The notes: a model not told the origin generated them from the sequence alone. A DNA stretch of 61,372 bases from an uncultured Ruminococcus sp. (GCA_900541495.1 UQKC01000007.1:1-61372), one strand, 5' to 3'. Shown: positions 43,312-51,602, counted from the stretch's first letter. Made by a program: numbers and translations.

Positions 43312-43877
43312 AATAACTCCTCCTTTGAATAATTAAGTAACTCAATATTAGATAATCTAATGATTCTTAATGATTGAACTGTATGAAACGATAATTGATT
43401 AAATTCATCACTAAATGGCTTAACTTGGCTCATAAATTCCTGAAAATCAGCTTGATTATTTTGCGCTTTGCGTGTTATAAGACCGATATTTCCGTCGGCT
43501 ACATTTCCATAAACAATATCATAAAGGCTGTTTTTGTTATGGAAATCGGAGATCATATATTCTTTTTTTACACGGTTATTAAAAATGAATTCATACCATT
43601 TTTCGTTTGTTTCTTCAAATACCAAACTATTCAATCCAATTTGTTCTATTAATTCCTTGGTAATATCATATGTAACCACCATCGGCTTATCATTAGAAAG
43701 TTCTGCACGTTTATAGGCAAACTTAACAGCTTGATTATAATTGAAAGTCGTATAAAATCCTTTACCAAAATCAAGATTATTTTTACTACAATTCAAATCA
43801 ATGCCATATTCAAGACTATTTTTGTACTTTTGTAACGTTCCATGATAAACTATATCAGGCAATTCGGCAATTGTCAT
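43305..43877 (-). CDS. DUF3990 family protein, ART-like toxin candidate
   Basis: 190 aa. DIVYHGTLQKY near the N-terminus, then LDFGKGFYTTFNYNQAVKFA and a C-terminal VQSLRIIRLSN are characteristic of DUF3990, whose fold is related to ADP-ribosyltransferases. The start is the ATG after AAAGGAATGATCGA, consistent with the perfect promoter at 43906. It is distinct in sequence from the ART at 40342, so the element carries two different ART-fold genes. Confidence 0.75.
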   Translation of the reverse strand: MTIAELPDIVYHGTLQKYKNSLEYGIDLNCSKNNLDFGKGFYTTFNYNQAVKFAYKRAELSNDKPMVVTYDITKELIEQIGLNSLVFEETNEKWYEFIFNNRVKKEYMISDFHNKNSLYDIVYGNVADGNIGLITRKAQNNQADFQEFMSQVKPFSDEFNQLSFHTVQSLRIIRLSNIELLNYSKEELLC

Positions 43878-43905
43878 TCGATCATTCCTTTGTTTTCTTA
43901 CTCCA

Positions 43906-43934
43906 ATTATAACGCTATTGCAGTAAATTGTCAA
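43906..43934 (-). promoter_or_regulatory. Promoter of the DUF3990/DUF3791 pair
   Basis: On the minus strand TTGACA (43934-43929), 17-nt spacer, TATAAT (43911-43906): perfect consensus. Confidence 0.85.
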
Positions 43935-44502
43935 GTTCTTTTGCTTCGATGCCCCAATTTTCACTCGTGAATAGAGTAGAACTACTATACCTATCTCCAC
44001 TAAACCAATAGGCTTTTGAAATGTAAACTATTCCCCAGATACCCTATTGATTATAAAAGATATTCTATAATTATAACCGATTTCACAAAATAATAAAACA
44101 TATCAAGCATTCGTAATCAGCATCAAACAATTATATACTACTCTGTGAAGTTTATCAAATCAGTTTTATCATTTACTTAAACTTGTAATAACGCTGATCG
44201 TGATTTTATAATATCTGTCAGAATATCATTGCTCATAACGCTATTTTTATATTTACCTTTCAATTATTATAATGCACATCAAACACATTATAATCAGTCA
44301 AAAATGCCATATAAAAGCATCAGGAAAAGAAGCATCAAACTATATTGTTATATTGAAAAGTCGCTGAAATATGCCGTATATTTGATATATGAGCATTATT
44401 TTTCTGCTTATATTATTATTTTCTCCAGTTCCGAAACAATTTCAAAAAGTTAAAGTATAAAGTTAAATTCTGCTTAACTTCTTTATATTTTACTTAAAGA
44501 AA

Positions 44503-44541
44503 TAAAGGGTATAACCATTTTTCAGGCTATACCCTTATTTT
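44503..44541. terminator. Terminator of the J-domain gene
   Basis: AAGGGTATA and TATACCCTT arms with T-runs on both sides. The gap 43935-44502 upstream holds no convincing gene, only AT-rich sequence with repeated GCATCAAAC-like words. Confidence 0.65.
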
Positions 44542-45048
44542 TTATGCTGTTGCAAGTCTTGGTGATGCCATACCCTTGAATGATTCACAGCCATATTTAT
44601 TTTTTATCTCATCAAGGCTCATATTTCTACGGCTTTTGCAAGCATCTTCGTCCTTGTGCCAATACCAGCACTTTTTCTTGCTTGCCCATCTGAAATTGAG
44701 GTTCTTTATAATGTCTTTGTATGGGAATGTGTTGCCTGTGATCCAAATCCAACGACCACAAAGGTCAATATTTAAGCCTTCACAAAGCACAAGCTTATTT
44801 ATTATTTCCATAAATTCTGCTGCTGTTTCGCTTGTTTCCTTGTTTGAATTATATGTATCTGTTTTATTACCTACTTCTTCGTGAATGTTCTTGAAACGCT
44901 CAAAAGCTGTTTCATATTCTGCGTTGATCTGCTTCATTATCTCCGTTGTATCGTCCTTGTTTAAATCGGGGTGATACTTCATACAGAGTTTGTGATATTC
45001 TCTCTTGACTGCTTCAACGTTCTTACACTCTTTAAACCATTTTAACAT
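44542..45048 (-). CDS. J-domain (DnaJ-like) protein
   Basis: 168 aa. The N-terminal J-domain (about 1-55) has EYHKLCMKYHPDLNKDD with the HPD motif. The C-terminal part contains GRWIWITGNTFPYKDIIKNL and RWASKKKCWYWHKDED, a module seen in phage and ICE J-proteins. It may recruit host DnaK for element replication or recombination; this is inference. The start is the ATG after AAAGGTCTTGATATT. Confidence 0.82.
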   Translation of the reverse strand: MLKWFKECKNVEAVKREYHKLCMKYHPDLNKDDTTEIMKQINAEYETAFERFKNIHEEVGNKTDTYNSNKETSETAAEFMEIINKLVLCEGLNIDLCGRWIWITGNTFPYKDIIKNLNFRWASKKKCWYWHKDEDACKSRRNMSLDEIKNKYGCESFKGMASPRLATA

Positions 45049-45160
45049 AATATCAAGACCTTTCATTTGAGCTTTATTGCTCTTTTGATTTATTTCTTGA
45101 TATTATTATAGCACTTTTATCTAGTGTAATCAATAGATGATATGCACAAGATTTTAGTGC

Positions 45161-45400
45161 TTATTTATCTACATTTGCACTATTTTCAAGTGTGTTATCT
45201 TTTACATAGATAAGAATATCTCCAATTTCACAATTAAGTAAAAAACATAATTTAGATAAAACATCAAACGAAACCGTTTGCTTATGTCTTAATCTTTGTA
45301 TTGTTGCTTCTCCTATTATTTTATCTTTTCTTAATTTGGCTGAGGAATAACCAGCCTCTTTTAATGCTTTTAATACATCAATCTTATATTCAATAGCCAT
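45161..45400 (-). CDS. XRE-family HTH repressor
   Basis: 79 aa. It has a YozG-like HTH with SSAKLRKDKIIGEATIQRL and SFDVLSKLCFLLNCEIGDIL. RBS GAGGAG. Divergent from the rightward genes starting at 45637. The intergenic region has inverted repeats, so it probably controls the divergent promoters. Confidence 0.8.
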   Translation of the reverse strand: MAIEYKIDVLKALKEAGYSSAKLRKDKIIGEATIQRLRHKQTVSFDVLSKLCFLLNCEIGDILIYVKDNTLENSANVDK

Positions 45401-45420
45401 TTTTATTATCTCCTCTTGAT

Positions 45421-45543
45421 TGTCCTTTACGAGTACACTAGATATAGGTGTACAATTTGCACAACCATTGCACTAGGATTTTGTGTATATTGCGAATTGA
45501 AATTATGCTTTATATACTGTACAATAATAGACAGTAAAGGACA
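45421..45543. promoter_or_regulatory. Divergent regulatory region with nested inverted repeats
   Basis: TGTCCTTTAC (45421-45430) and GTAAAGGACA (45534-45543) form an exact 10-bp inverted repeat flanking the region. Inside is TGTACAATTTGCACA (45449-45463), a near-palindrome, and ACTGT...ACAGT around the rightward -10. A rightward promoter, TTGAAA (45497-45502), 17 nt, TACAAT (45520-45525), is clear. Confidence 0.65.
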
Positions 45544-45636
45544 AGTAAAAAACAAATCCCTTACATCAATTATAACAAACAAATCACCAAAAGTCAAACG
45601 CAAAATAACTTTTAAATCATTCGGGAGGTCAAAACA

Positions 45637-45852
45637 ATGGTCAATCTCAGAAACGCTGAAACAGTTGAAACAATTATAGATAAACTCATTGAAATGCAGA
45701 ATGAGTTTAAAAAGATTATGGCAAACAGTACAGAGAAAGAAAAAGATCAATATCTTGAAAAAGCATTACAGGAAGTCGAAAAGCTCAACGGCAAAAATGC
45801 TACTTATAGAATATGGTATATGGCTTTCTGCGATATGAGAGACGGTTTCTAA
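45637..45852 (+). CDS. Small hypothetical protein
   Basis: 71 aa, helical and highly charged, with IIDKLIEMQNEFKKIMANS and ATYRIWYMAFCDMRDGF. RBS CGGGAGG. First gene of the rightward block. No family recognised. Confidence 0.6.
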   Translation: MVNLRNAETVETIIDKLIEMQNEFKKIMANSTEKEKDQYLEKALQEVEKLNGKNATYRIWYMAFCDMRDGF

Positions 45853-45924
45853 AGGGTTGAACCTATCAGCCCTATTCCAAAGGCACAAAGCCTTATACAT
45901 TCACATTATAGGAGGTTACACATT

Positions 45925-46200
45925 ATGAGCAACAACGAACTTCACGCAGTAATCAAGGAACTTAAAGAGTTCAAACTTCTTAAAGAAGAGGCTGAAGCAA
46001 GAATTTCGGAACTTGAAACGATCATTAGATCTGAAATGAGAACTCTTGAAGCTGATAAGCTCACAGTCGGCGAATACAAGTGCAGTCTTGCAACAGTCAC
46101 AACAAACCGCATTGACAGCAAGGCACTTCAGGAAAAAGAGCCTACAATTTACGCATCATTCCTTAAAGCTTCATCTTATGAGCGTTTGACCGTAAGATAA
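45925..46200 (+). CDS. Small phage/ICE-type coiled-coil protein
   Basis: 91 aa. N-terminal coiled coil (ELKEFKLLKEEAEARISELE), then VGEYKCSLATVTTNRIDSKA and a C-terminal YERLTVR. This resembles the small proteins near phage recombination genes in Firmicutes. Function unknown. RBS ATAGGAGG. Confidence 0.6.
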   Translation: MSNNELHAVIKELKEFKLLKEEAEARISELETIIRSEMRTLEADKLTVGEYKCSLATVTTNRIDSKALQEKEPTIYASFLKASSYERLTVR

Positions 46201-46266
46201 AAGGAAAAGCCCTTGTGCAAGCTACCAACAAGCACAAGAGCTAAAGCAACAGCCAGTCACTACAAA

Positions 46267-46300
46267 AGGCGGTTACTAAATAAAGTATATCAGTAACCGC
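46267..46300. other. 11-bp hairpin between rightward genes
   Basis: AGGCGGTTACT and AGTAACCGCCT arms with a 12-nt loop but no T-tract, so not a clear terminator. It may be an RNA-processing or stability hairpin. Confidence 0.45.
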
Positions 46301-46334
46301 CTATAAAGTCAATAACAAATGGAGGAATTTTAAA

Positions 46335-46721
46335 ATGAATATGTATGATGAAATGCTCAACAAGTACGCTCAGTTTCTCGGTTATGAAGGCAAGGTGAAA
46401 GCTGACGAAAAATATCTGATTAGAGAAAGAAACAAGCTTGAAAAAATAATGCAGCTTGAAGATACTCTCAGTAACATCAAATTTGATAGTTATAACTGCA
46501 ATTATGGAAGAACTGTTCTTGCTTGTTATGACGAAGGTTCAGCATATAAAATTGAGGGTAAAGCCGTCAGGGGACAAGATGTGGACTGGATAATATTCAG
46601 CAACCTTTATAATGGTACAACACCTTGTATCTGCTTTATGATCGATGCCAATAACAATACCTATAAAGAAATTTCAATCGGTGTGGCAATGCAGCTTATC
46701 GCAGAACAGGACTTATCCTGA
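46335..46721 (+). CDS. Hypothetical protein
   Basis: 128 aa, acidic, soluble. Contains NYGRTVLACYDEGSAYKIEG and ATG after TGGAGGAATTTTAAA. Its stop overlaps the first base of a 17-bp exact tandem duplication (ATACGGAAAATGGTTTT twice, 46721-46754). No family recognised. Confidence 0.6.
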   Translation: MNMYDEMLNKYAQFLGYEGKVKADEKYLIRERNKLEKIMQLEDTLSNIKFDSYNCNYGRTVLACYDEGSAYKIEGKAVRGQDVDWIIFSNLYNGTTPCICFMIDANNNTYKEISIGVAMQLIAEQDLS

Positions 46722-46841
46722 TACGGAAAATGGTTTTATACGGAAAATGGTTTTATGATACTGATAAAGGAATTTTCTTCTATCAGTATCACCAAAGCCA
46801 AACAAAACGGATGTCAAATATTTGAACGGAGGTTTACTGTT

Positions 46842-47993
46842 ATGCCAAAGCAACCCAAAGACAACAACTCTGAAATAGAGTTTGACGGAGAAATATATAA
46901 TTTACTTTCGATAGACCTTGCAAGTGAACAACTTGTAAAAGAGATCCCATACAATGTCGGAGAATATATTCAAAAGTTTAACAGCGGAGATATCGCAGGC
47001 GATACACCAACACAAAGAACTCCCGACCAATGGAACAGACAGAAAAAATCACGCTTTATATTGTCACTTCTTTTAAACCGTCCAGTCGGTACGATCTTGC
47101 TTGCAAAAGGCAGGTCAGACAGCACAAGCTATTCACGGAAAACAATTATTGACGGTCTGCAAAGAAGTACAGCAATGAGTGAATTTATCAGCGACCATTT
47201 TTCATTGGCAAATGATACACCACCCATTAAATGTAAATGGAAAAATCCTGACGGAAAAACCATAACGGAAAATTTCGTTCTCGCAGGAAAAAAGTTCAGC
47301 AGGCTTCCCAAGGTCTTGCAGGAAACCATTCTTGAATATAGGCTGACTACTTATTTATATGACGGTTTCACCGATGAAGAACTTGACGGAATAATGTACT
47401 GCGTTAATAATGGTGCATCATTCAAGCCATTTCAGAAAATGCGTATCGTTTTGGGTTCTGCATTAATGGAAGAAATTCAGCCTATTTGTGACGGCGTTTT
47501 CTGGGAGAAAGCAGGAACTATCACAGCCAAGAACGATAATATTTTAGGTTGTGTTATACGCTCACTTATGCTTGTTACCGATTATAACTACGGCAGCCTT
47601 GGAACTTCCGAAATGAATAAATTCTGCATATATTTTCAGGAAAACGGAAAAATCAAAGATATCCAAAAGCTTGACAGCCTTTTTAATCAGCTAAACGGAA
47701 TACTTCACAAGAAAATGAATGATAAAGAATACACATTCTTAACGCCTTGCTTTATCCCTCATCTAATATTGAATTTGGATAAGTTCAATTCAACAGAAAA
47801 TCACGATGATGATATTTATACTGATTTTCTGAACTGCTTTTTAAGTTCAGACAGCTATTCAGAATTTAATTTCTGCTGTCAAAAGCTTGCAAGTGGCGGT
47901 GGTTTGTATTCCCGTTCAATGGCAGAAAAAAGACAAGCCATTCTTGATAATGCACTTTACAGTTACATTTCAAGCATACGAAAAACAGCATAG
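46842..47993 (+). CDS. DUF262 (GmrSD N-domain/ParB-like) protein
   Basis: 383 aa. Residues about 35-250 form a DUF262 domain with TPTQRTPDQWNRQKKSRFI, LLNRPVGTILLA and IIDGLQRSTAMSEF, the DGQQR-type nucleotide-binding motif with Leu replacing the first Gln. GmrSD type IV restriction enzymes pair this domain with a GmrD HNH domain (DUF1524). Here no such domain is fused or adjacent. The start is the ATG after CGGAGGTTTACTGTT. Possibly a solo DUF262 defence or regulatory protein. Confidence 0.75.
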   Translation: MPKQPKDNNSEIEFDGEIYNLLSIDLASEQLVKEIPYNVGEYIQKFNSGDIAGDTPTQRTPDQWNRQKKSRFILSLLLNRPVGTILLAKGRSDSTSYSRKTIIDGLQRSTAMSEFISDHFSLANDTPPIKCKWKNPDGKTITENFVLAGKKFSRLPKVLQETILEYRLTTYLYDGFTDEELDGIMYCVNNGASFKPFQKMRIVLGSALMEEIQPICDGVFWEKAGTITAKNDNILGCVIRSLMLVTDYNYGSLGTSEMNKFCIYFQENGKIKDIQKLDSLFNQLNGILHKKMNDKEYTFLTPCFIPHLILNLDKFNSTENHDDDIYTDFLNCFLSSDSYSEFNFCCQKLASGGGLYSRSMAEKRQAILDNALYSYISSIRKTA

Positions 47994-48019
47994 ACAACTA
48001 ACGAAATGAGGAAAAATAA

Positions 48020-48232
48020 ATGCTTGCATACAAAGAAAAGGAAACAGACAAACCTATAAAGGTTTCAACAAATATAGAACGCAAACCACGAAAGCAGATC
48101 AGCAACAAACTTCTTGGTGCTGTACTTATAATACTTGCATTGTGGAGTTTGGTTCTTCCGGAAACACAGGAAGACGGAACAGCTTTTGTTATGATGCTTA
48201 TTCTTGGAATAGCAGCTTTGTTTTCAAAATAA
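48020..48232 (+). CDS. Small membrane protein
   Basis: 70 aa. A basic N-terminal 30 residues precede two short hydrophobic segments (about 31-45 and 54-68). RBS ATGAGGAAAAATAA. It lies 26 nt after the DUF262 gene and is probably co-transcribed, which hints at a shared function. No family recognised. Confidence 0.55.
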   Translation: MLAYKEKETDKPIKVSTNIERKPRKQISNKLLGAVLIILALWSLVLPETQEDGTAFVMMLILGIAALFSK

Positions 48233-48260
48233 CTCCCATTAAATCTGATGTCAATGTATA

Positions 48261-48362
48261 ATACTAATTTTTAATCAAAGTGTAGACAAAAAATCGGTGC
48301 AAAAGCCATATATGCGAGCTTTTGCTTGATTTTTTGTACACTTTCAGTTTAAAAATTAGTAT
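48261..48362 (-). repeat. 102-bp conserved hairpin element, copy B
   Basis: In reverse complement it aligns without gaps to 1514-1615. The core TACAAAAAATCAAGCAAAA ... CCGATTTTTTGTCTA is nearly identical. The outer arms (TTTTTAA/TTAAAAA plus AAGTGTA/TACACTT) differ from copy A but still pair. This copy lies inside the integrated element; copy A is chromosomal. Confidence 0.8.
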
Positions 48363-48394
48363 AAGGTGTGACCGTCCAGCAATGGGCGGTTATA

Positions 48395-48530
48395 CTTTAC
48401 GCCAAAGTGTAAAGATAATATCATATACGCTTTACAATGTATAAATCAATGTGGAAAACAACTCTATTTTTACATATTCAAGGTATCGGAAACATTCCAA
48501 AATAGAGTACACCCTAACTTTACAACATAC
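48395..48530 (+). promoter_or_regulatory. Candidate res-like region upstream of the serine resolvase
   Basis: Three CTTTAC-containing units precede the resolvase: CTTTACGCCAAAGTGTAAAG (48395-48414, palindromic), GCTTTACAATGTATAAA (from 48429) and AACTTTACAACATAC (48516-48530). A perfect inverted repeat ACTCTATTTT/AAAATAGAGT lies between (48461-48470, 48499-48508). The layout of repeated subsites next to the gene resembles a resolution site. Confidence 0.45.
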
Positions 48531-48543
48531 GGGAGGTTTTCAA

Positions 48544-49101
48544 GTGAAAATAGCTTATGTAAGAGTATCAACAGTTGAACAGAATGAGGCAAGGCAAATT
48601 GAAGCCCTTGAAAAATACAATATAGAAAAGTGGTTTACGGAAAAAGTATCAGCTAAAGATACTAACCGTCCCAAGCTGAAAGAAATGCTTGACTTTGCCC
48701 GTGAAGGCGATACTATCTATATACACGATTTTTCACGACTTGCAAGAAGTACAAAAGATTTGCTTGAAATTGTGGAAACGCTTAAAGCCAAAGGAATAAA
48801 CCTTGTTAGCAACAAGGAAAACATTGATACATCAACACCGACTGGAAAGCTTATGCTTACAATGATCGCAGCTATAAACGAGTTTGAACGGGCAAACCTG
48901 CTTGAAAGACAACGTGAGGGAATAGCCATAGCAAAGCGAAATGGCAAGTATAAAGGACGTAAACCGTTTGCATCGGATAAATTCGATTTGCTGTATAATA
49001 AATATCTGCATCGTGATTTGAACAAAACGGAGTTTGCTCAAGAACTGGGAATATCTCGTCCAACACTTGATAAACTCATTAAAGAGCATACCAAACCCTG
49101 A
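48544..49101 (+). CDS. Serine resolvase/invertase family recombinase
   Basis: 185 aa, the Tn3 resolvase/Hin size. The catalytic serine lies in IAYVRVSTVEQN (Ser9 region); then DFSRLARSTKDLLEIV, GKLMLTMIAAINEFERANLLERQREG and a C-terminal HTH (LGISRPTLDKLIKEH). The GTG start follows GGGAGG; a longer frame would run through the non-coding leader. Probably resolves multimers or inverts DNA; integration is handled by the tyrosine enzyme. Confidence 0.93.
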   Translation: MKIAYVRVSTVEQNEARQIEALEKYNIEKWFTEKVSAKDTNRPKLKEMLDFAREGDTIYIHDFSRLARSTKDLLEIVETLKAKGINLVSNKENIDTSTPTGKLMLTMIAAINEFERANLLERQREGIAIAKRNGKYKGRKPFASDKFDLLYNKYLHRDLNKTEFAQELGISRPTLDKLIKEHTKP

Positions 49102-49192
49102 TTTAATGGGGATTCGATAATAACATCGGATAAAATAAAGTACAAACGTCCTGAAATACCGATGAATACAGGCTTTAGGTTATTTTTATAAG

Positions 49193-49279
49193 AAAAACGG
49201 CTAAAATCCAAGACTTCACAAGCATTGTTCGTAAACATATCCGAAAATGCAAGGAAAATCAAGGGTTTTAGCCGTTTTT
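49193..49279 (+). terminator. Long-stem terminator-like structure after the resolvase
   Basis: AAAAACGGCTAAAA (49193-49206) and TTTTAGCCGTTTTT (49266-49279) form a 14-bp perfect stem with a ~59-nt loop. The rest of the 49102-49505 gap is AT-rich with no convincing gene. Confidence 0.55.
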
Positions 49280-49505
49280 ATGATATTGTTGAATGATGAA
49301 TTTTTATATATTTTCTATTAGCATTGGTAATATATTGCGTTTTCGGTAAAACATTGATAAATGCAAGAATTTATCGGGGTAAAGCTGTTTTTATGCATTT
49401 GTTTTAAATTGTGGGGAATATAAGGAAAATGCAGAAAACATCAATGTTTTGGGAGAGTTTGTTAAAAATTAAATGTGTTCGTTAAATGAAAATTTATTAC
49501 ATTTA

Positions 49506-49534
49506 TTGACAAAATGATATATAAACACTATAAT
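49506..49534 (+). promoter_or_regulatory. Promoter of the membrane/AlbA_2 cassette
   Basis: TTGACA (49506-49511), 17-nt spacer, TATAAT (49529-49534): perfect sigma-A consensus, about 50 nt upstream of the first gene. Confidence 0.85.
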
Positions 49535-49586
49535 TGAATATAAAGCTATATGTAAAATAATAAAACATAAAATTAATGAAGGATAG

Positions 49587-50366
49587 GTGAGTATTACGGC
49601 AAAGGAAAAAGATAACAATAAACCTAAAGAAAAATTTCCCACAAACGATAGGGACTATTATTATTACTATGAAGTTTCTCAATTAATACAACTTAAAAAT
49701 TATTATAACAGTATAAATAGTTTAATTTTAGCGGATAAATTAGAAAATAGTGTTTTGAACAAATATAAATCAAAGAATAATGAGTTCTCAAAAGAAGAAA
49801 TTTATACTGAATATAAAAAATACTATGATGATTTCAATTTCTATATTGATGCCCTTATCAATAAAACTGATATCAACAGTAATGAAGATTTTAAAAATAT
49901 TATGGAATATCTTATGTTGACTGTCTGTCAAACAAATCAATTTATTAACCGCTACTTACTTTTAAAATCAAATAAGAAATTTTATTTTTTAAAGATGAAA
50001 TTTAATGGAAAGAATGTAACAGTTAAAAAAATTCTGTCAGAAAATGAATATGTAATGTATAAACTTAATCCCCATTATCTTCCTATAGTAATAAGTAATG
50101 CTTCACTACCCACAATACTATTTACATTATTTTTGGTGCTGCTAATTATTGCAGTTGCAACAAAGTATATCTTTTGGGTAATTTTGTTTTTATTATACGG
50201 TATTTGGTATTACAAAATGTTACCTACAATTCATTATGCTGAAAAACAAAATTCAATTTACTTTTTTAAGAACAGATACATTGCTCATCCATTATCTCAA
50301 AGAATTAAACTGAAAGATATTATCACAACATTATCGTTTATAAAAGATGTTACACAGATTAAATGA
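49587..50366 (+). CDS. Membrane protein of the attR-proximal cassette, unknown
   Basis: 259 aa. A hydrophilic, Tyr/Asn/Lys-rich N-terminal region (DRDYYYYYEVSQLIQLKNYY) of ~170 residues is followed by a hydrophobic hairpin (about 176-215) and a ~45-residue C-terminal tail. Start GTG, with GAAGG 4 nt upstream (short spacing). First of two genes behind a perfect promoter; the AlbA_2 gene follows after 21 nt. No family recognised. AT content is even higher than the rest of the element. Confidence 0.65.
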   Translation: MSITAKEKDNNKPKEKFPTNDRDYYYYYEVSQLIQLKNYYNSINSLILADKLENSVLNKYKSKNNEFSKEEIYTEYKKYYDDFNFYIDALINKTDINSNEDFKNIMEYLMLTVCQTNQFINRYLLLKSNKKFYFLKMKFNGKNVTVKKILSENEYVMYKLNPHYLPIVISNASLPTILFTLFLVLLIIAVATKYIFWVILFLLYGIWYYKMLPTIHYAEKQNSIYFFKNRYIAHPLSQRIKLKDIITTLSFIKDVTQIK

Positions 50367-50387
50367 TATGGAGGTTAAGAGGTTAAC

Positions 50388-51602
50388 ATGATAAATATTA
50401 ATAATAAGAGTTGGGACAAGGTTCGATCCTCTGATATAAAAAAAATATTATCAGACGAATTTGAAGAAAATTGTTTTTTTGAATTAAAAGCTGATGATGT
50501 TCAACCAGAAAAATTAGCATCGGAAATAAGTGCTTTTGCTAATACATATGGGGGATATATATTATTAGGCGTAAATGATGACAAAACAATTGGAGGATGC
50601 CAAAAATGGACTGAACAAAGGATTCAGGGAACATTTCATGATAATATAACACCTACTCCTATGTTTGATGTTAGAAAATTTAAAATAGATGATAAAAGAA
50701 TATATGTTATAAAAATAGAAGAAGGAACGATGCCCCCATATATAACCAACAAAGGTGGGATATATGAAAGAATTTCGTCAGGATCTTGTAAAATAAAAGA
50801 CTCTATACGATTAACTCAATTAAGTCAGAAAAAAACAAATAATTTAAAAAGAATTAAAGAAAAAATCGAACTTGAAAAAATTGAATTAAATATTAGTGAA
50901 CCAAATAATTTTTGCGGTTATATAGATATAGGTTTTTCAGTAGTTTGTTCTGAAAAAACAAATTTACAAAAGAATTTCACTAATATTAATTTTGAAAAAA
51001 TAAAAGAAATTTTAGATGAGGCTGCCCCCAATTGTAGTATTTCAAGAGTTGGTTTATCCTATGTATTTGGAGCAGGAAAAATTGACATCAAAGACGATAA
51101 AGGTAATAATATGTTATTACCAGCAGGTTTACGAAATTTCATCGAAGTAATGGCTGATGGAAGTGTCAGATGTAGAGTTATCTTAACAAGTGACCATGCT
51201 TATAGTGAAAAAGTTAATATTTCACATACTCATTTCTTTATACAAGATATCTATAAAAGGATATATAGGGAGTTACTTGGTGAGGATTTTGCAAGAATAT
51301 TCGTTCACGCACATAAATATGAACGCTTAACAGTATTTAAACAATTCACTCCATATCACCGAACAGATAATTTTGAAGATAACCAGCAATTTATAGAAAA
51401 TTTTAAAAAATATCAAATCAAATATGGAAATAATTTGATAATGATTGGGAATAGAATACCTGCAAATGACTACCTATTAATTGATAGACAATTGTTTGAT
51501 ATTTATAAAGAAAAATACAATGCCAAAAATCTTTTTGATGAATTATTTTATTTTTGTAATTACAATTTAGGCTATATTAAATTTTATCCATATGATGAAT
51601 AA
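50388..51602 (+). CDS. AlbA_2/Schlafen-type domain protein
   Basis: 404 aa. The N-terminal ~130 residues are an AlbA_2 domain: FFELKADDVQPEKLASEISA, then FANTYGGYILLGVND (the conserved N-T-x-G-G-Y/G-x-[IL] core) and PYITNKGGIYERISSGS. The remaining ~260 residues are not recognised. Schlafen-like AlbA_2 proteins act as nucleic-acid-binding or nuclease components in several defence systems. Paired with a membrane protein at the edge of a mobile element, a phage-defence role is plausible but unproven. RBS GGAGGTTAAGAGG. Confidence 0.75.
   Translation: MININNKSWDKVRSSDIKKILSDEFEENCFFELKADDVQPEKLASEISAFANTYGGYILLGVNDDKTIGGCQKWTEQRIQGTFHDNITPTPMFDVRKFKIDDKRIYVIKIEEGTMPPYITNKGGIYERISSGSCKIKDSIRLTQLSQKKTNNLKRIKEKIELEKIELNISEPNNFCGYIDIGFSVVCSEKTNLQKNFTNINFEKIKEILDEAAPNCSISRVGLSYVFGAGKIDIKDDKGNNMLLPAGLRNFIEVMADGSVRCRVILTSDHAYSEKVNISHTHFFIQDIYKRIYRELLGEDFARIFVHAHKYERLTVFKQFTPYHRTDNFEDNQQFIENFKKYQIKYGNNLIMIGNRIPANDYLLIDRQLFDIYKEKYNAKNLFDELFYFCNYNLGYIKFYPYDE

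Noticed and set aside
45427..45750. A 107-codon hydrophobic minus-strand frame
   Set aside because: It lies across the divergent promoter region and the start of the 45637 gene, which has a strong RBS; its Phe/Cys-rich composition is typical of AT-rich non-coding DNA.
46721..46754. 17-bp exact tandem duplication (ATACGGAAAATGGTTTT twice)
   Set aside because: Only two units at a gene end; most simply replication slippage, with no sign of function.
48544..49101. Serine recombinase as the enzyme that integrated the element
   Set aside because: It is the small resolvase/invertase type, sits far from both ends, and the 56-bp tRNA att duplication beside a tyrosine integrase explains integration.
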